DNA of 64,000 nt from positions 1,302,001 to 1,366,000 of the forward strand of contig NC_059555.1 of the NCBI RefSeq assembly GCF_905220415.1, read 5' to 3'. Origin of the DNA: Colias croceus (lineage: Eukaryota > Arthropoda > Insecta > Lepidoptera > Pieridae). Below the pieces are notes generated by a model. That model saw only the letters and a program-made list of their open reading frames with translations, did not search any database and was not told where the DNA came from. Positions 46,298 through 58,287 of the stretch are shown here, in pieces; position 1 is the first letter of the stretch; every line of letters begins with the position of its first letter. A program made the translations under genes and the position numbers.

Positions 46298-46967
46298 TAA
46301 TACAGTATTTTAAATGTTGATTGACTATTTAATTTTCAATATTATAGTTTTGTGATGTGATCGAAAATGGTTGAAATTGATAGTGTTTTTATAAACTGCT
46401 TATAACTTCTAACTGCTGCTAACTAAAAAGTGCAACTAAAAAGAAAATTAAGTAGATTATAGACGTGTGCAAAACGCAATGAACCAATCACTGAACTACG
46501 TATCTAATACATTTCAATCACTTCATAAAGTCCCACGACAAAACGTATGACACTGCCTTTTCTTAAAAGAAGCCGCCTCCACACTAACCAACCAAAGCCC
46601 ACATTATAAGTAAAAGTCGAAATAACAAATAGCGACATCCATTGAGGTACACTACGAGCATTTAATAATAACTGAATCGATCTCACACCGGCCTGATTAA
46701 TATACCCTTTGATTTGTAGCCCGATTTGACTCGATTTCTCGTTATTTATGTGACGTGGGTGGACGTCAATTGTCCAAAGTTGGTACGGTATTGACAAGTA
46801 TGGAGAAATTAATGTTTATTCTTTGATCTTGAGTTTGAAATACAAAGGTAAGATGTAAACGGATAAAACCGTATGAGCTATTCTTGCCTGATTTAATAAA
46901 TAATATTGTATACCTATGTTCTATTTAATACAATTTTTTATCAAAATTATGCAGTTTATCTCTTAGG
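46298..46967. other. No gene recognised
   Basis: A 97-codon minus-strand frame at 46,504-46,797 has no identifiable domain. The segment 46,571-46,651 repeats, in rearranged order, words found in the duplicated block to the left (AAGCCGC, CCACAC, TAGCGACAT, TGAGGTACA), which suggests repeat-derived sequence. Confidence 0.4.
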
Positions 46968-47060
46968 ACTTATAGGCTTGTTATTCTTGAGAGACACAGA
47001 CTACTATTATGGAAAAAAAATAGTCTATGTCTCTCAGGAATTACAATCTTTCTTATAGTT
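46968..47060. ncRNA. microRNA-precursor-like hairpin (candidate)
   Basis: Core arms 46,978-47,003 and 47,021-47,046 pair over 26 positions with two mismatches and one G-U. Shorter pairing extends outward to about 46,968 and 47,060, and the terminal loop is 17 bases. Arm length and loop size are within the range for insect pre-miRNAs. It does not match a microRNA I know, and other inverted repeats in this window argue for a mutational origin. Confidence 0.3.
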
Positions 47061-47584
47061 AAATAATTTCTAAATCGGTTAAATATTCATATACCTACCT
47101 AAAATAGTCATAATATAATATTATCTCTAAAGTGTATTATATTCAGGTGTATCTGCACAGTTTCTAACTCTATGCTCCTAGGAATTCCATATAAAATACA
47201 CAATAGGACAATGTCCGCCCTGAATATTGAACATTGGTCTCCTAGTGATACTGTCAAGTCTATCCTACTACATTATATACATATTCTATTAGATTCCTAT
47301 AGATAACACCGCTGATTCTTTAATAATAAGAACAATAAATTTATTAATTAATCTTTTTTTATTTATTTCCCACTGATTTAACAATAATTGAAATTAAACA
47401 AGGATCCTTAAAATATTATATATATCCATAAGCCACAGAAGTTACTTCCTACGATTGCTTTGCTAAAAAATAAGAAGAATGTTTATCTTAGAATTTTCAT
47501 CATGCTTCTCTATATTATAAAGAGGAGTTTTTTTTATATTTTATTTGTTGCTATTGAAAAGCTCGAATGAACACATTTTGATCT
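47061..47584. other. No gene recognised
   Basis: AT-rich, nothing identified. Confidence 0.5.
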
Positions 47585-47809
47585 AATATATATGTATAAT
47601 ATAAAGGCGAAAGTTTGCATGGATGTATGGATGTTTGTTACTCTTTCACGTAAATACTCAGAACCAATTACAATGAGATTTAGCACACATATAGAGGGTA
47701 ACTTGGATTAACACATAGGATAGTTTTTATCCCGGAAATCCCACGGGAACGGGAACTATGCGGGTTTTCCTTTGCAAACGCGGGCGAAGCCGCGGGCGGA
47801 AATCTAGTA
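47585..47809 (-). mobile_element. Short retroposon, family A, full length
   Basis: On the minus strand: CTAGATTTCCGCCCGCGGC head, AACCCGCATAGTTCCCG, GGATAAAAACTATCCTATG, GTTACCCTCTATATGTGTGC, GTGAAAGAGTAACAAACATCC and an ATTATACATATATATTAG tail. Confidence 0.85.
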
Positions 47810-49357
47810 CTATCTATATTTTTGAGTTTTGACTCAGTTCAACTAATAAAGAATTAAATTTATAGATCAATATACCAATCGACTAGGTAATAATTTTTAT
47901 AGGCGTTTTATGTTAATGCCAACATGTTATGGCCAAATCTATCGTATTTTTACAGAACTATAAAAAAACTTAATTCATTCTTTTTCGATAAGATAATTGT
48001 TTCTCGATAGAAATACATTAAAGAATATTATAATTTGCAATTCGATTAGCTAGAAACAAAGATATTTAAGCCGTTTGATATTTCAAGTGTCGATGTTTAT
48101 ATTAAACTGCTGAACAATTTAAGATAAATTTTGTCGATCAGACAGATCATGGGACTAAAATAAACAACTAATACTGATGACATTGACAACAGTTCTTATT
48201 AATAATAAACTCTTTAAATATTTTAATTCCAGATAAAATACCATAATAATTATAATACTACAATTCATAACCAAAACCCAATATAATAAGTAAATTGAAC
48301 CCTATTCTATTGTTATAAAACTCAAAATTAATTAAACAAATTAACATCATATCTCACCATCGGAATCCCTTAAATCATCCCAATAAAGCAATTAAATTAA
48401 TACCCACTAAATCACGTAAAAAAACAGAAATTTCAAAGTAACATCAAATTAGTCTCAGCATTTTGATATGCATAAAAAACAATAATCTTAATAGACAAAT
48501 AGGGGAATAACATGGACCCATAAATAACCTTTTATCGGACATAATTTAGAAACCTCTCGATTTTGGACTCATAAATAACAGATTTTTACATTTGAAAGAA
48601 ACAAAAAGGAGTTTTAATACGCCGTATCAGGAATAAATCAATCGGTACCGGACAATTCTTCTTAGGTGGTAAATCTTTTTAAAACAATCTACACCCGAAA
48701 TTCAACTTCATTGTTCAACACTTAAAGTCCAAATTCATTTGCAGTGCTCTCATAAGCTTTTAGTCAAGATTGTACAGTATTTAAAACTTTATTCTACAGA
48801 GATAAGGTGTAAATTAGATTGTTATATAATTGGCCATATAAATCAATTTCATCTGATATCCAACTATTGATACAGAGGTGTTGTGAATGCGTCACGCCGG
48901 GTTTTGATATTAGTGTTTTCAATACACGTACTTAGTGTTTCATATTTTTTATATAGTTTTTTTTTGAGATTTTTATATTTTTAGAGTGATTTTTAAAAGT
49001 AAGAAAGTACTTATGTAATAACATGCAAAGCTTTTGCTCCTATCTTTGGTCGTGAATTATACTAACAACTAACGAAAGTAAAATTAGTTAAAGATGTAAT
49101 TGTAAAAGTAATTTTATAAAAACTGAACAGAACTTTGAAATCTAGAGCTATTTGAACTTTGATTAAACGTAAAAATCTATATATGGCTCTTATAGATTCC
49201 GGTGTTCTGATAATTATAAATTCTGAGCCGATATTAATAAAATCTAATCAATATTCGTAGGAGAAACATGTCTAGAATCGCATCACGAATTTCTGAGACA
49301 CGCGCGAACATACTTACCGAAAACTTTAAATCAAGCAAAATATAGAGCTTATTTCTC
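47810..49357. other. No gene recognised
   Basis: AT-rich, nothing identified. Confidence 0.5.
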
Positions 49358-49543
49358 TACTAGAGTTCCGCCCCGGCTTCGCCCGTGGTATATATTTCGC
49401 AATAAAAGGTAGCCTATGTCCTTTCTCGGGTATCAAAATATCTTCATACCAAATTTCATGCAAATTGGTTCAGTAGTTTAGGTGTGATTGAGTAACAGAC
49501 AGACAAATAGAGTTACTTTCGCATTTATAATATTAGTATGGAT
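49358..49543 (+). mobile_element. Short retroposon, family C
   Basis: GTTCCGCCCCGGCTTCGCCC head, AAAGGTAGCCTATGTCC, GGTATCAAAATATCTTCATA, GTAGTTTAGGTGTGATTGAG and TATAATATTAGTATGGAT tail. Inverted relative to its close relative at 17,087. Confidence 0.85.
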
Positions 49544-49610
49544 TCTCATGTTATATTGATACTATAGTTAGAAAGAAAATATATACCAATTTTCTATTAG
49601 AATCTAATCT

Positions 49611-49649
49611 ATTAAAAGTATCATCTAATAATTAGATGATACTTTTAAT
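49611..49649. repeat. Perfect 39-nt palindrome
   Basis: ATTAAAAGTATCATCTAAT and its exact reverse complement flank a single central base. Confidence 0.95.
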
Positions 49650-49733
49650 ATTCAGAACCAAACGTAAAAAATAAAATATATATCAAACTAGATGATATTT
49701 TCATCAAGGTTTCTGTTTGATCAAAAACATAAT

Positions 49734-49776
49734 ATAGGGACAGAGAAAGCGACTTTGCTTTATACTATGTAGTGAT
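49734..49776 (+). mobile_element. Family D retroposon 3' fragment
   Basis: GGGACAGAGAAAGCGACTTT then TATACTATGTAGTGAT, matching the end of the 39,541-39,732 element. Confidence 0.75.
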
Positions 49777-51928
49777 ACAAACTTCTTTTTTAACTCATTC
49801 TTTTCAATGTTACAATATCAGAACTATACGCTACAAAAACTGTACTATTTTTAACCAATAGTCAAACATAATACAGGATGTGTAAGCGTGTTAACACGAG
49901 TGACTAATACAATTATTTAGAAGGGACATCGGCTCGAGCATCCTTATTACGGCAGCGTAATGGCGTGTTGATTATTAATTAAAAATAATTACGATTACGA
50001 CCATATTCAATGACTGGTGTTATATCTATTAACGGTGTAGTGATGTGCGGGTGTTGTCGATATTTTTTTGGGGTCAGTTTGAACATTTTTACAGTATATG
50101 GCTCTGATTAGATTGAAGTGTTAGGCTTTCTAAAAAATGTGACTTGAAAGTTCGATTCATGAAATATTCAGATTACATTACGTGGTAAAATAGTGAGATT
50201 TAATATAAATATTTTGAATTATTGCTTTAAAGTCCATTTTCATAACATGTTTTATATATTAGCAGCTTGAATGCTTTTTGATCTCCGAAAACTATGCTCT
50301 AATAAAAATCCTCCAAAGTAATAGGAAGTTCAAGTTATTAATATCATACCTACTTATCATTAAACAAATTTTGAATGAAAATTATTACAACGTGTCCATT
50401 TACACAAAAACTATCGACCTTCGAAATCAATCGTCAATCTATCGACATGTGCACATCACTAGACACAGTTCTAATTAAGGCATCGACCGTGCACATTGAT
50501 GTTTTTAATCAAGCATAATACTTTGTACATATGCGCCTGCGCTTCTGAACTTTAATAAAAAATCTTTTAATCTCGCCATAAAAAGACTTGAAAGAATTGT
50601 TTTAATGTACTGTAACAATAAATGTTTATTTTCATGCGTTTGTATGATGTACGACTGTTTTTGATTTATGTATTATTTTGTTTTGGTTTTAGCGTTGCGT
50701 TACTCTGTTGAAGTTTCCTATCATTTAGATTTATATTAATAAGCGTAGGCTCGTCTTGTATTTTACGATGTTTTCTCAACGAACGTTCTAGCATACATTC
50801 TTTACCAATCAGGGTTGCTTGGAAGAGATTGCTTTTGAGCAATAAGGCCGCCTTTTATTAGTACGTATGTGCCGTGTGTTTTCATTGTACCTAATTATAG
50901 TTTAGCTTATTTATGTTTGATATAGTATGTACAATAAAAAATAATTAAATAAATAAATAAAAACGTATCGGGACAATATCGTATTGTTTTCTCCGTACCT
51001 ATTTCATTTATATTTTGTCAAATTTATTTCAACGATATTAGTGAGAGTCGTTAGAATAAGGTCCAGTAATCCACCAATCAATTGTAGTAGTTATAATTTT
51101 TTACTTGTTATTAATTATTTTATACCAAATTATTTTATAAAGTGGTTAGCTTATCCACCTCAACATTAACATCAAAAGCTCTAGCTCTAACACTTCCTAG
51201 TTTTTTAAATTCCTGTATACAACAATAAAACTCAAAAATTTAACCTTAAAACCAAAACAAAAACATTCGCATTACCGACACGTACATCAATGTAACTCTA
51301 ATTTAGTGATGCGCGGGCGCAGGTACCAATAAAAACGATTAATGTTTATATTTCTGTTCGTTGCGCCGTTAATTCCGATATAACGGCCGATAATAACGAT
51401 AAATATAATGATACGACCCCGTCGATACGTTTCGGGGATGATCTTAATGTGGATATACCCTGAAATAGCCTTCATACTGAGCAGTGACCTAAATGACAAA
51501 AATGAATTTTCTGCTTTTCAATCGTTTTATAGATGTTGGCATCATTGTGGGTATAACCGATATAATCACGTTATAATTCTAGTTACTTCTACTACTTTAA
51601 GTTACTTCTTTACTTACGTTACTTCTTCTACTTTAAAGAATTTAATTTTTTTGAATAAGAATTTTATCATTATTAATATGACTATGCTTGATTAAGTTTT
51701 TACATTTGTGACCAGATTTATTTTTTCAACGTAGACTAGTAAAGTATGCTTTAGTTTCTTATTGTATTGGAGTACTTAGTTCATGATAGACGCAATCACA
51801 AATTGTAAACAATGGGGAACTAAGCATTGTAATAATGAGAATAAATTTAATAATGTCTAAATTACCTTAATAAAAAACTTATGAAGTTCCCTATTAATGT
51901 TAATAATAATATGTTAAGTTAGTATAAT
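49777..51928. other. No gene recognised
   Basis: AT-rich. A GC-richer block at 49,915-50,055 contains several TAATTA homeodomain-type cores. A CpG-rich block lies at 51,300-51,430. At about 51,588-51,640 the word GTTACTTCTT-CTACTTTAA is repeated in tandem. None can be assigned. Confidence 0.45.
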
Positions 51929-52123
51929 ACTAGCTGTTCCCCGCGGTTTCACCCGCATTGCTCCGCTCCTGATGATCTTAGTGTGATGATAGCCTATAAG
52001 CCTGCCTTGATAAATAGGCTATCTAACACTGAAAGAATTTTTCCAATCCGACCAGCAGTTCCCGAGATAAGCGCGTTCAAACAAACAAACAAACTCTTCA
52101 GCTTTATAATATTAGTATAGATT
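51929..52123 (+). mobile_element. Short retroposon, family B, full length
   Basis: ACTAGCTGTTCCCCGCGGTT head, GCTCCGCTCCTGATGATCTT, GATAAATAGGCTATCTAACA, CAGCAGTTCCCGAGATAAGC, AAACAAACAAACTCTTCAGC and tail TATAATATTAGTATAGATT. A minus-strand open frame across it is antisense. Confidence 0.85.
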
Positions 52124-52637
52124 AAAAACCGCATCCACAACAATCCAACGGTTCCAAATCTCAGATTACAGCACCAATAACTATAAAACAAATCAATAGC
52201 ACAACAAAACAATTGTTTGTGATATCTCGATAAATATCGATAAAAAAGTTAACATTAAACGAATTTATTATTCTTATGTTGGCTTTGAAATATGAAAGGT
52301 ACCGCCGTGTGTTAATTTTAGTAATAAAATATGTAAATTTTATTATTCCATGGATTTTTTTACTTGGAAATCATTTATTTGACACCTATAGTTGTTTTGC
52401 AGTGAGATGAAAAATTGGCAAATATTTTTAAATTCTGAAAGAAATTTCTTATGATAACAAGAATAGCTAAATCAGAATTACGTAATTAGTGGAAAGGAAA
52501 AAATAGAAGAAAACAAGTGCTATGTACCTACGTCTGTTTGAATTGTTATTTTATGTGCATACGTAGATAATTTCGGCAGTTTCTAACCAATTTCAGATGT
52601 TTCTCTATGTTATGTTATAATCCTGTCTAGTCTTGTC

Positions 52638-52856
52638 CTAGCCTTCTGCCCGCGGCTTCAACCACGTTTTCGAAGAAAAATCCGCATAGTTCATGTTCCC
52701 GTAGGATTTCCGGGATAAAACCTATCCTATGTTTTAATCCTAGTTACCTCTATGTGATTAACTTCATTGTAATCGGTTGAGTATTAGCGTGAAAGAGTAA
52801 CAAACATACACATACATCCATCCTCACAAACATCACATTTATAATATTAGTAGGAT
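52638..52856 (+). mobile_element. Short retroposon, family A, full length
   Basis: CTAGCCTTCTGCCCGCGGCT head, CCGCATAGTTCATGTTCCCG, GGATAAAACCTATCCTATG, CATTGTAATCGGTTGAG, GTGAAAGAGTAACAAACATA and TATAATATTAGTAGGAT tail. Confidence 0.85.
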
Positions 52857-52876
52857 ATTTACAATCAATATTTTTA

Positions 52877-53033
52877 GAGCCGATTTTTCAATCCTTGGTT
52901 AAAATTTATCCGTCCAATAAAGTATTACACGAACATATTAAAATGTCACCTGTAAACTGTCAAATATTTAGAATACATTTTTGAATACGTTATTCGATGA
53001 ATAAGTTTTAACCTAGGATTGAAAAATCAGCCC
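52877..53033. mobile_element. 157-bp MITE with TTA target duplication
   Basis: Left GATTTTTCAATCCTTGGTTA and right (inverted) GATTTTTCAATCCTAGGTTA pair, continuing into AAAATTTAT / AAAACTTAT. TTA flanks at 52,874-52,876 and 53,034-53,036 indicate a PIF/Harbinger-type insertion. Confidence 0.82.
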
Positions 53034-53289
53034 TTAAACATCATAACATCCAAAACAGAATAAAATTATACAAACCGAGCCAGACGCTAAGATCTCTCCC
53101 CTACCAATAAATCGCTAGTCTGGACACCCTTTAATGGCTGCTTTTTGTTCCCTACTATCTTAATCTCAAGTAAATACTGAGAATAAATTAACATTTCCTA
53201 ACGTTAATGTTTTGTATCGATTCGAAATGTTATCGAAGTTCATTTAACAGCTATTGTAAAATTTTAGTAGTTTAGTAGTATTTTTCTAA

Positions 53290-53450
53290 GTGCTAATTTC
53301 AATCCTTGGTTAAGAGCATAACGTCCAATAAATTATTACGTAATATTATAAAAATGTCGTATAAAATATCAAAAGACGGACAATTCGAACACATTTTCGA
53401 AATGGTTATTTACGATATCCTGTGAATAGAACAAAGGATTGAAACAGCCC
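53290..53450. mobile_element. Second, more diverged copy of the same MITE
   Basis: Left end GCTAATTTCAATCCTTGGTT and right end (inverted) GGGCTGTTTCAATCCTTTGT share the TIR and the internal word CGTCCAATAAA-TATTA with the copy 257 bp upstream. Flanks TAA and TGA are a decayed 3-bp duplication. Confidence 0.72.
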
Positions 53451-53540
53451 TGAGTCTAAAAAATTTCTCAACTACCTATTAATATTATAACTACTCTACA
53501 TTCTCAATTTTCTATTTTTAACAACTCATGCGCATCTATT

Positions 53541-53947
53541 ATCTATAGAAAATAATCTGAAGAGTTTGTTTGCAATCTTAGGAAGTCAGGAACCACGGTT
53601 CCGATTTGAAAATTGTTAGATAGTCCATTAATCAATGATCAAGGAACTAAACGTTATTTATGCTAAATATCATCACGCATATTGACCGCCTCCTTGCCCC
53701 TTGGTACAGTGGTTGACGTGTGAGCGTAGAGCCGAGGGGTCCTGGCCCCTGAGTTCGATTCCCGGTGGAGACGATGAAAATACAGAAGGCTGATCACCTA
53801 CTTGTCCCTAAAGAAAATCGATCAGTGAAACAGATGTATGCATATTGCATCTGCCCCTTACCCCACTACGGGGACACGGGTCTTCACTTTTTATATCATA
53901 CCAATAGGAGCGGAGCAATGCTGGTAAAACCGCGGAGCACAGCTAGT
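53541..53947 (-). mobile_element. Short retroposon, family B, split by a tRNA-headed SINE
   Basis: The minus-strand family B copy runs 53,894-53,947 (head AGCTGTGCTCCGCGGTTTTACC) and 53,541-53,681 (tail). The middle is occupied by an unrelated SINE, so family B inserted first. Confidence 0.8.
53682..53893 (+). mobile_element. tRNA-headed SINE nested in a family B retroposon
   Basis: A-box-like TTGGTACAGTGGTTGACG and B-box GAGTTCGATTCCCGG (53,751-53,765) mark a tRNA-derived head with the usual spacing. The body CTGATCACCTACTTGTCCCT, AAATCGATCAGTGAAACAGA, CTGCCCCTTACCCCACTA and GGGGACACGGGTCTTCAC follows, with a short T run at the end. It is recognisable as a lepidopteran SINE type. A 62-codon open frame across it is not a gene. 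Confidence 0.82.
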
Positions 53948-54465
53948 CTCTAATAAGAAAGAAAGAAAGTTCATTCAAGTTTTAACGTAAGCAATTAAAA
54001 GTATAAATGTTTATTTAAATGAAGCAATAAACATATCAAATTATTACAAAAAGCGTTATCGATAAACGGTCTTGCATAAAACGCGTAATTGACAGTTTTA
54101 CAATTTGTCTTCAATACTTAATTAACACTTGAGTGTTTTTAACTTGAGTATCATTCGCACTATTATAATATGTACTACTTTGGATTGTTTCTTTTTATAA
54201 GCTTTTGAGCCGATTCAATCGATATCGATATTATAGTAACGTTTAAAAATTAAATTAAATTATCAGTATAATAGTTGATTTTCAGCACCGCTCTAACTAA
54301 TTAAGAAAGAATATCGTGAGAAAAACCTTTACCTCATCTACCACATTTACCAAGTGGCCTAATATATATATGTTATTGGTAAATTTCTTTGTAATATAAA
54401 AATTTGCAACGTTCACGCCATTCCATTCTGAGACTTACCTTATATATAAAAATATATAATTATAT
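53948..54465. other. No gene recognised
   Basis: AT-rich, nothing identified beyond a short GAAA run at the start. Confidence 0.5.
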
Positions 54466-54545
54466 TATACCAGCTGGCCCGGCGAACTTTGTCGCCCAGT
54501 CAATGAATGTCGTGTTACCTTATTGGGCTTGGAACTAATTTAGGC
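54466..54545 (+). repeat. Fragment of a CCAGCTGGCCCGGCGAAC-type lepidopteran repeat
   Basis: CCAGCTGGCCCGGCGAACTT then TGTCGCCCAG resembles the 5' end of a common lepidopteran retroposon. Only about 80 bp matches. Confidence 0.5.
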
Positions 54546-54581
54546 TTTGATGAACGGAACACAATGAGTATTTTCTGGTGT

Positions 54582-54629
54582 TTTTCGCACTATTTGGGAT
54601 AGATCATTTTATCCCGAATAGTGCGAAAA
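54582..54629. repeat. Hairpin with 19-bp arms
   Basis: TTTTCGCACTATTTGGGAT (54,582-54,600) pairs with 54,611-54,629 with one mismatch; the loop is 10 bases. Confidence 0.9.
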
Positions 54630-55847
54630 CTTACGATTCCACTCGCCTACAGAGTTCACACACTAAGTTCACATTCTATAAATTGCAATCTATCTAGCCT
54701 ACACTTCCAAAATTAAGCAGCATAATAACCAATAGGACAAACAATTATTAATAGATTTGACCCTCAGTCAATTAGCAGTGGCCATAAAGCTACACATCCA
54801 GCGATTGTCACATAATTGCGATAGCGACAAAATTTAGTGTTAGAAAGGGTTCAGTAATTATGCCAGGAATTTCATTCCGATTACGAGAAATGGCTTTTTG
54901 CCTGTGGGTACCGAATTTATGGGACGGAAGAGCACGTGGCCCCATTTACATTTTCTACAAGTATGGGATCGTCGATGGTGTATGCTGCTCGATGGATATT
55001 GAAGAAACAGGGAAGTATGTATAGTGCATAGTGCGTAGGAAGTATTTAGTAATTCGTGTACTATAGCACTGTAGCTGTATGAGATAGCACTGTATGACAT
55101 GGTAGAAGGGTGGTAAGTATGCAAATTGTTTAACAATTGAATTGTGAATATAACAAATTTGATATATTTACGACTTCAGTATTCATAGTTTTTCTACTTA
55201 CGTAATACCTACCTGAATAAAAATAAGCATATACCTAATCAAGTAAAATATTGGTAATAATATATTTCTGCATTAAATCTTTCTTGTTTACTTATACGGA
55301 GGAATAGAACAAGATAGGATGAAACAAATCTTTATTATTGTTGACTATACTCTACTTCTTCTATAGTTTTATTCTTATTTATCAAGGTTTACTACCAACT
55401 TCAACACCTATCGATACCATATAAGACCAACAATCGATACCTCAAAACCAGTTAAAACAGAGCAGACGCATAAATCCTGCCCCCTGCCCCACGGGGGCAC
55501 ACTGCTTTTCCATTACCAAACATCTTGGGGCAATAACTTACCATTCCTTGACTGTTAATTGCCAATAGGATTTCAGAGGGTTTCGGGAAGTCATTAAGGG
55601 TTATAATTCTAGTAATAAACACCTTACGATAAATATCAACCCCTTTCTTTGGGGGACGATTACTGGATACATATGGATGCAGGAGACGCTGATATTGTGA
55701 GAGCAGTGAGAGCAATGTCGGTATTGTGTTTGTTTCGTGCTATTTAAATATAAAGGCTACTCGCCTGATTTTAAAACTTTTTTAGAGTTAAAAAGTTACA
55801 ACTTTACCAAATAACATAGGTTTTGAAGATAAACTTTTTAAAAAAAA
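54630..55847. other. No gene recognised
   Basis: Mixed composition. Minus-strand open frames at 54,858-55,136 and 55,452-55,715 lack domains. A GC-richer patch at 55,465-55,520 is unexplained. Confidence 0.45.
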
Positions 55848-55949
55848 TTGTAAAATTTCTAGGTGCGGCGTCATGGAAATACCGTCACGTCATCGAATAA
55901 GGCGACAATTTTGTTATCTTTGAATTTTGCCAAAGAAGTTTCACTTCTG
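55848..55949 (+). mobile_element. MITE, GAAGTGAAACTTC family, left end lost
   Basis: GTAAAATTTCTAGGTGCGGC, GGAAATACCGTCACGTCATC, TATCTTTGAATTTTGCC and right end AAAGAAGTTTCACTTC. Confidence 0.75.
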
Positions 55950-58287
55950 ACACGCGGGCTCGGCACATACGCTCCTTTTTATTGCAGGTTAAACCACGCG
56001 AAGCGCCTAGTCATTCATGTAAGTTCTAAAATAGTAGGTATAAAGTGGTCTAAGTTGTGTTGTAATGACCATCTCGTATCAAGATTTAGTCGAGTAACAG
56101 TCACTATAGAAGAGCTTAATCGCACTTTTTAAAATATACCTAATTAATAGATACAAAATAGATTAAATTGCTTCTGGCAGGAAAGAGGGCTCCTCACCAA
56201 TACTTTCCTAAGTATAGTAAATCGATTGGTTGTAAGATCGACAAATTAGATTTGACCTATCTGGATATTCTACTATGTACATAAGTTTAAAGACCAAAAA
56301 TATAGGCCTCATAAATACGAAACTGTATTTCATTTTTAAAATAATTAATATTGTAAGTAAATCAATACACTAAAAACACGGTTTAATATACACATTAAAT
56401 TATTGTATTGTCGTCGAACTTTCGTTTTAAGCGGGTCAAAAACGAGCCAGAAGGAGTCGGTTACATAAAGCGTGTTAATAAAGCCCACAAATCTAGATCT
56501 CTTAACCCTCTAAATTCTTATATGTATCACAAACACATTCCAACCATTTCAAATAAAAATAGTTTCAAATAATTAACGGTAGCCTCATAAATATTAATTA
56601 GAATTGAGTTCTCAAATACAAAAAATGTCGTATAAAGTCATAAAACATCGATTTTACGATTTTTAAAACTATATTTAATCGAACATCGATTTTATCTATT
56701 TGTAGAAATCGTAAAACTTGGAATTTGATCGATATGAAATCATTAACTTCAGGATATTGGTAGAGCTGTATTATAGGATTTTGTGTTTGTTAATAAAATA
56801 GTGATTAATTTATTGATACTTATTTCTATTTGTTTTATGAAAACTGAATTTAAATTTAGACATCTAATACAATATATCGGGATGTTAAACTTTCTCAATA
56901 TGTCTATCTGTTAATTCTTTACACCTCTATTTACAAACCCCGATCAATTTTAATGTATAGATAGAATAACCTCGAATAAGACTATTTTTTTAGTGATTTC
57001 GCGTGATACTGTTAATATTATTATAAACAGGATAGATAATTATTGTTATTCTTAATATCCGAATATAGAACCTATCACCACTTTATATTTCCCTTACATA
57101 CTTGAACTATCAACCTTTGAAACCTTAATATCAGACGACTAATTTCGAAAGTGACATGTGCCATCAAACCTCATATTAGAAAGTAAAATTTATGTCAAAA
57201 CCAACAATTATTTATGACACGTTATTGCTTGTTATGACCGCCATAATATTATCTTTACTACATCATATACGGTAGCCTCAAAAACATTAAAAAACTCATA
57301 GTTTCCGAGTACAACCCTTGCGTGAAGAAATGTTTAGAAAATCGATTATTATCGTCCTACACTTAGATAAAGACATAAAATTTTATTGTTCGTCGAACGG
57401 ACGACGAGATTTTTAATGTTTCAACCAAAAAACTGGTTACTGATTCGATAAAAATCGGTAAAAAATCCGATGCACGTATGTTCCGGGAATCGACCTCGTA
57501 TTGAATATTAAAGCCCATATACACCATTCCTTATTGCTTTCATGATTCAGTTTGATTGTGATTGAATTATAGAGGTGCTCTAATGAGTTCGGTGCTTAAA
57601 ATCAAACACACTATGTACTGTTTTTATTATTCATACTTATCTTAATAATGACCGTTCGATTTAATTATTTAAAGTAAGTGTAAAATGTGTATTTTATTTG
57701 GTGCAAGTAATATATTTTACGAGATTTACGCGGGTTTGATAATAATGTGTTGAAAGTATTATAACGCGTAATTAAGAAATGATAATGAGAGCAATGAATA
57801 CAGTAAATGAGAAAACAATACTCACATCGATATTGGAATCAGTTTTACATAACACTGCGGGAAACTGAGAATTATTTACTAATCTATCATATTTTAAAAT
57901 ATTAGTAATGATTATTATAGTAGTCCTAATGAGAGTTATATCAACAGTATTGAGTATCTTCCTCCGATTGGTTTACCTACTTGCGCACCCGTAAGCATAT
58001 CCTAAATAACAGAGATTAGAAACCATTTTTATGAATATTTTCTTCCTTGCCTTTAATTTATATTATCTTTTTTCCTATCTATATTTATTAATATAGTATA
58101 ATTTATTTTTTACAGTTTCGGGTATTTATACTGTATCTGCCACGTAAAAACAAGACAAGAGCTAATTATTCATAACCAAAATACAGAGCATTTTAAGCCT
58201 TCGCTCGATTAATTTAAAGGTGATATTTCTTCAAAGTTTGACATAAATAAAGTATACGATAACATGGGTAATGGGTATTTATTCAAA
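55950..58287. other. No gene recognised
   Basis: AT-rich. The open frame 55,863-56,132 starts inside the MITE and is not supported. Confidence 0.5.

Noticed and set aside
46504..46797. 97-codon minus-strand frame
   Set aside because: Overlaps words shared with nearby repeats and has no recognisable domain.
51994..52212. Minus-strand open frame, with a similar one at 61,539-61,751
   Set aside because: Both are antisense to family B retroposons, which explains their similarity.
53765..53953. 62-codon plus-strand frame
   Set aside because: Lies across a SINE and the end of its host retroposon.
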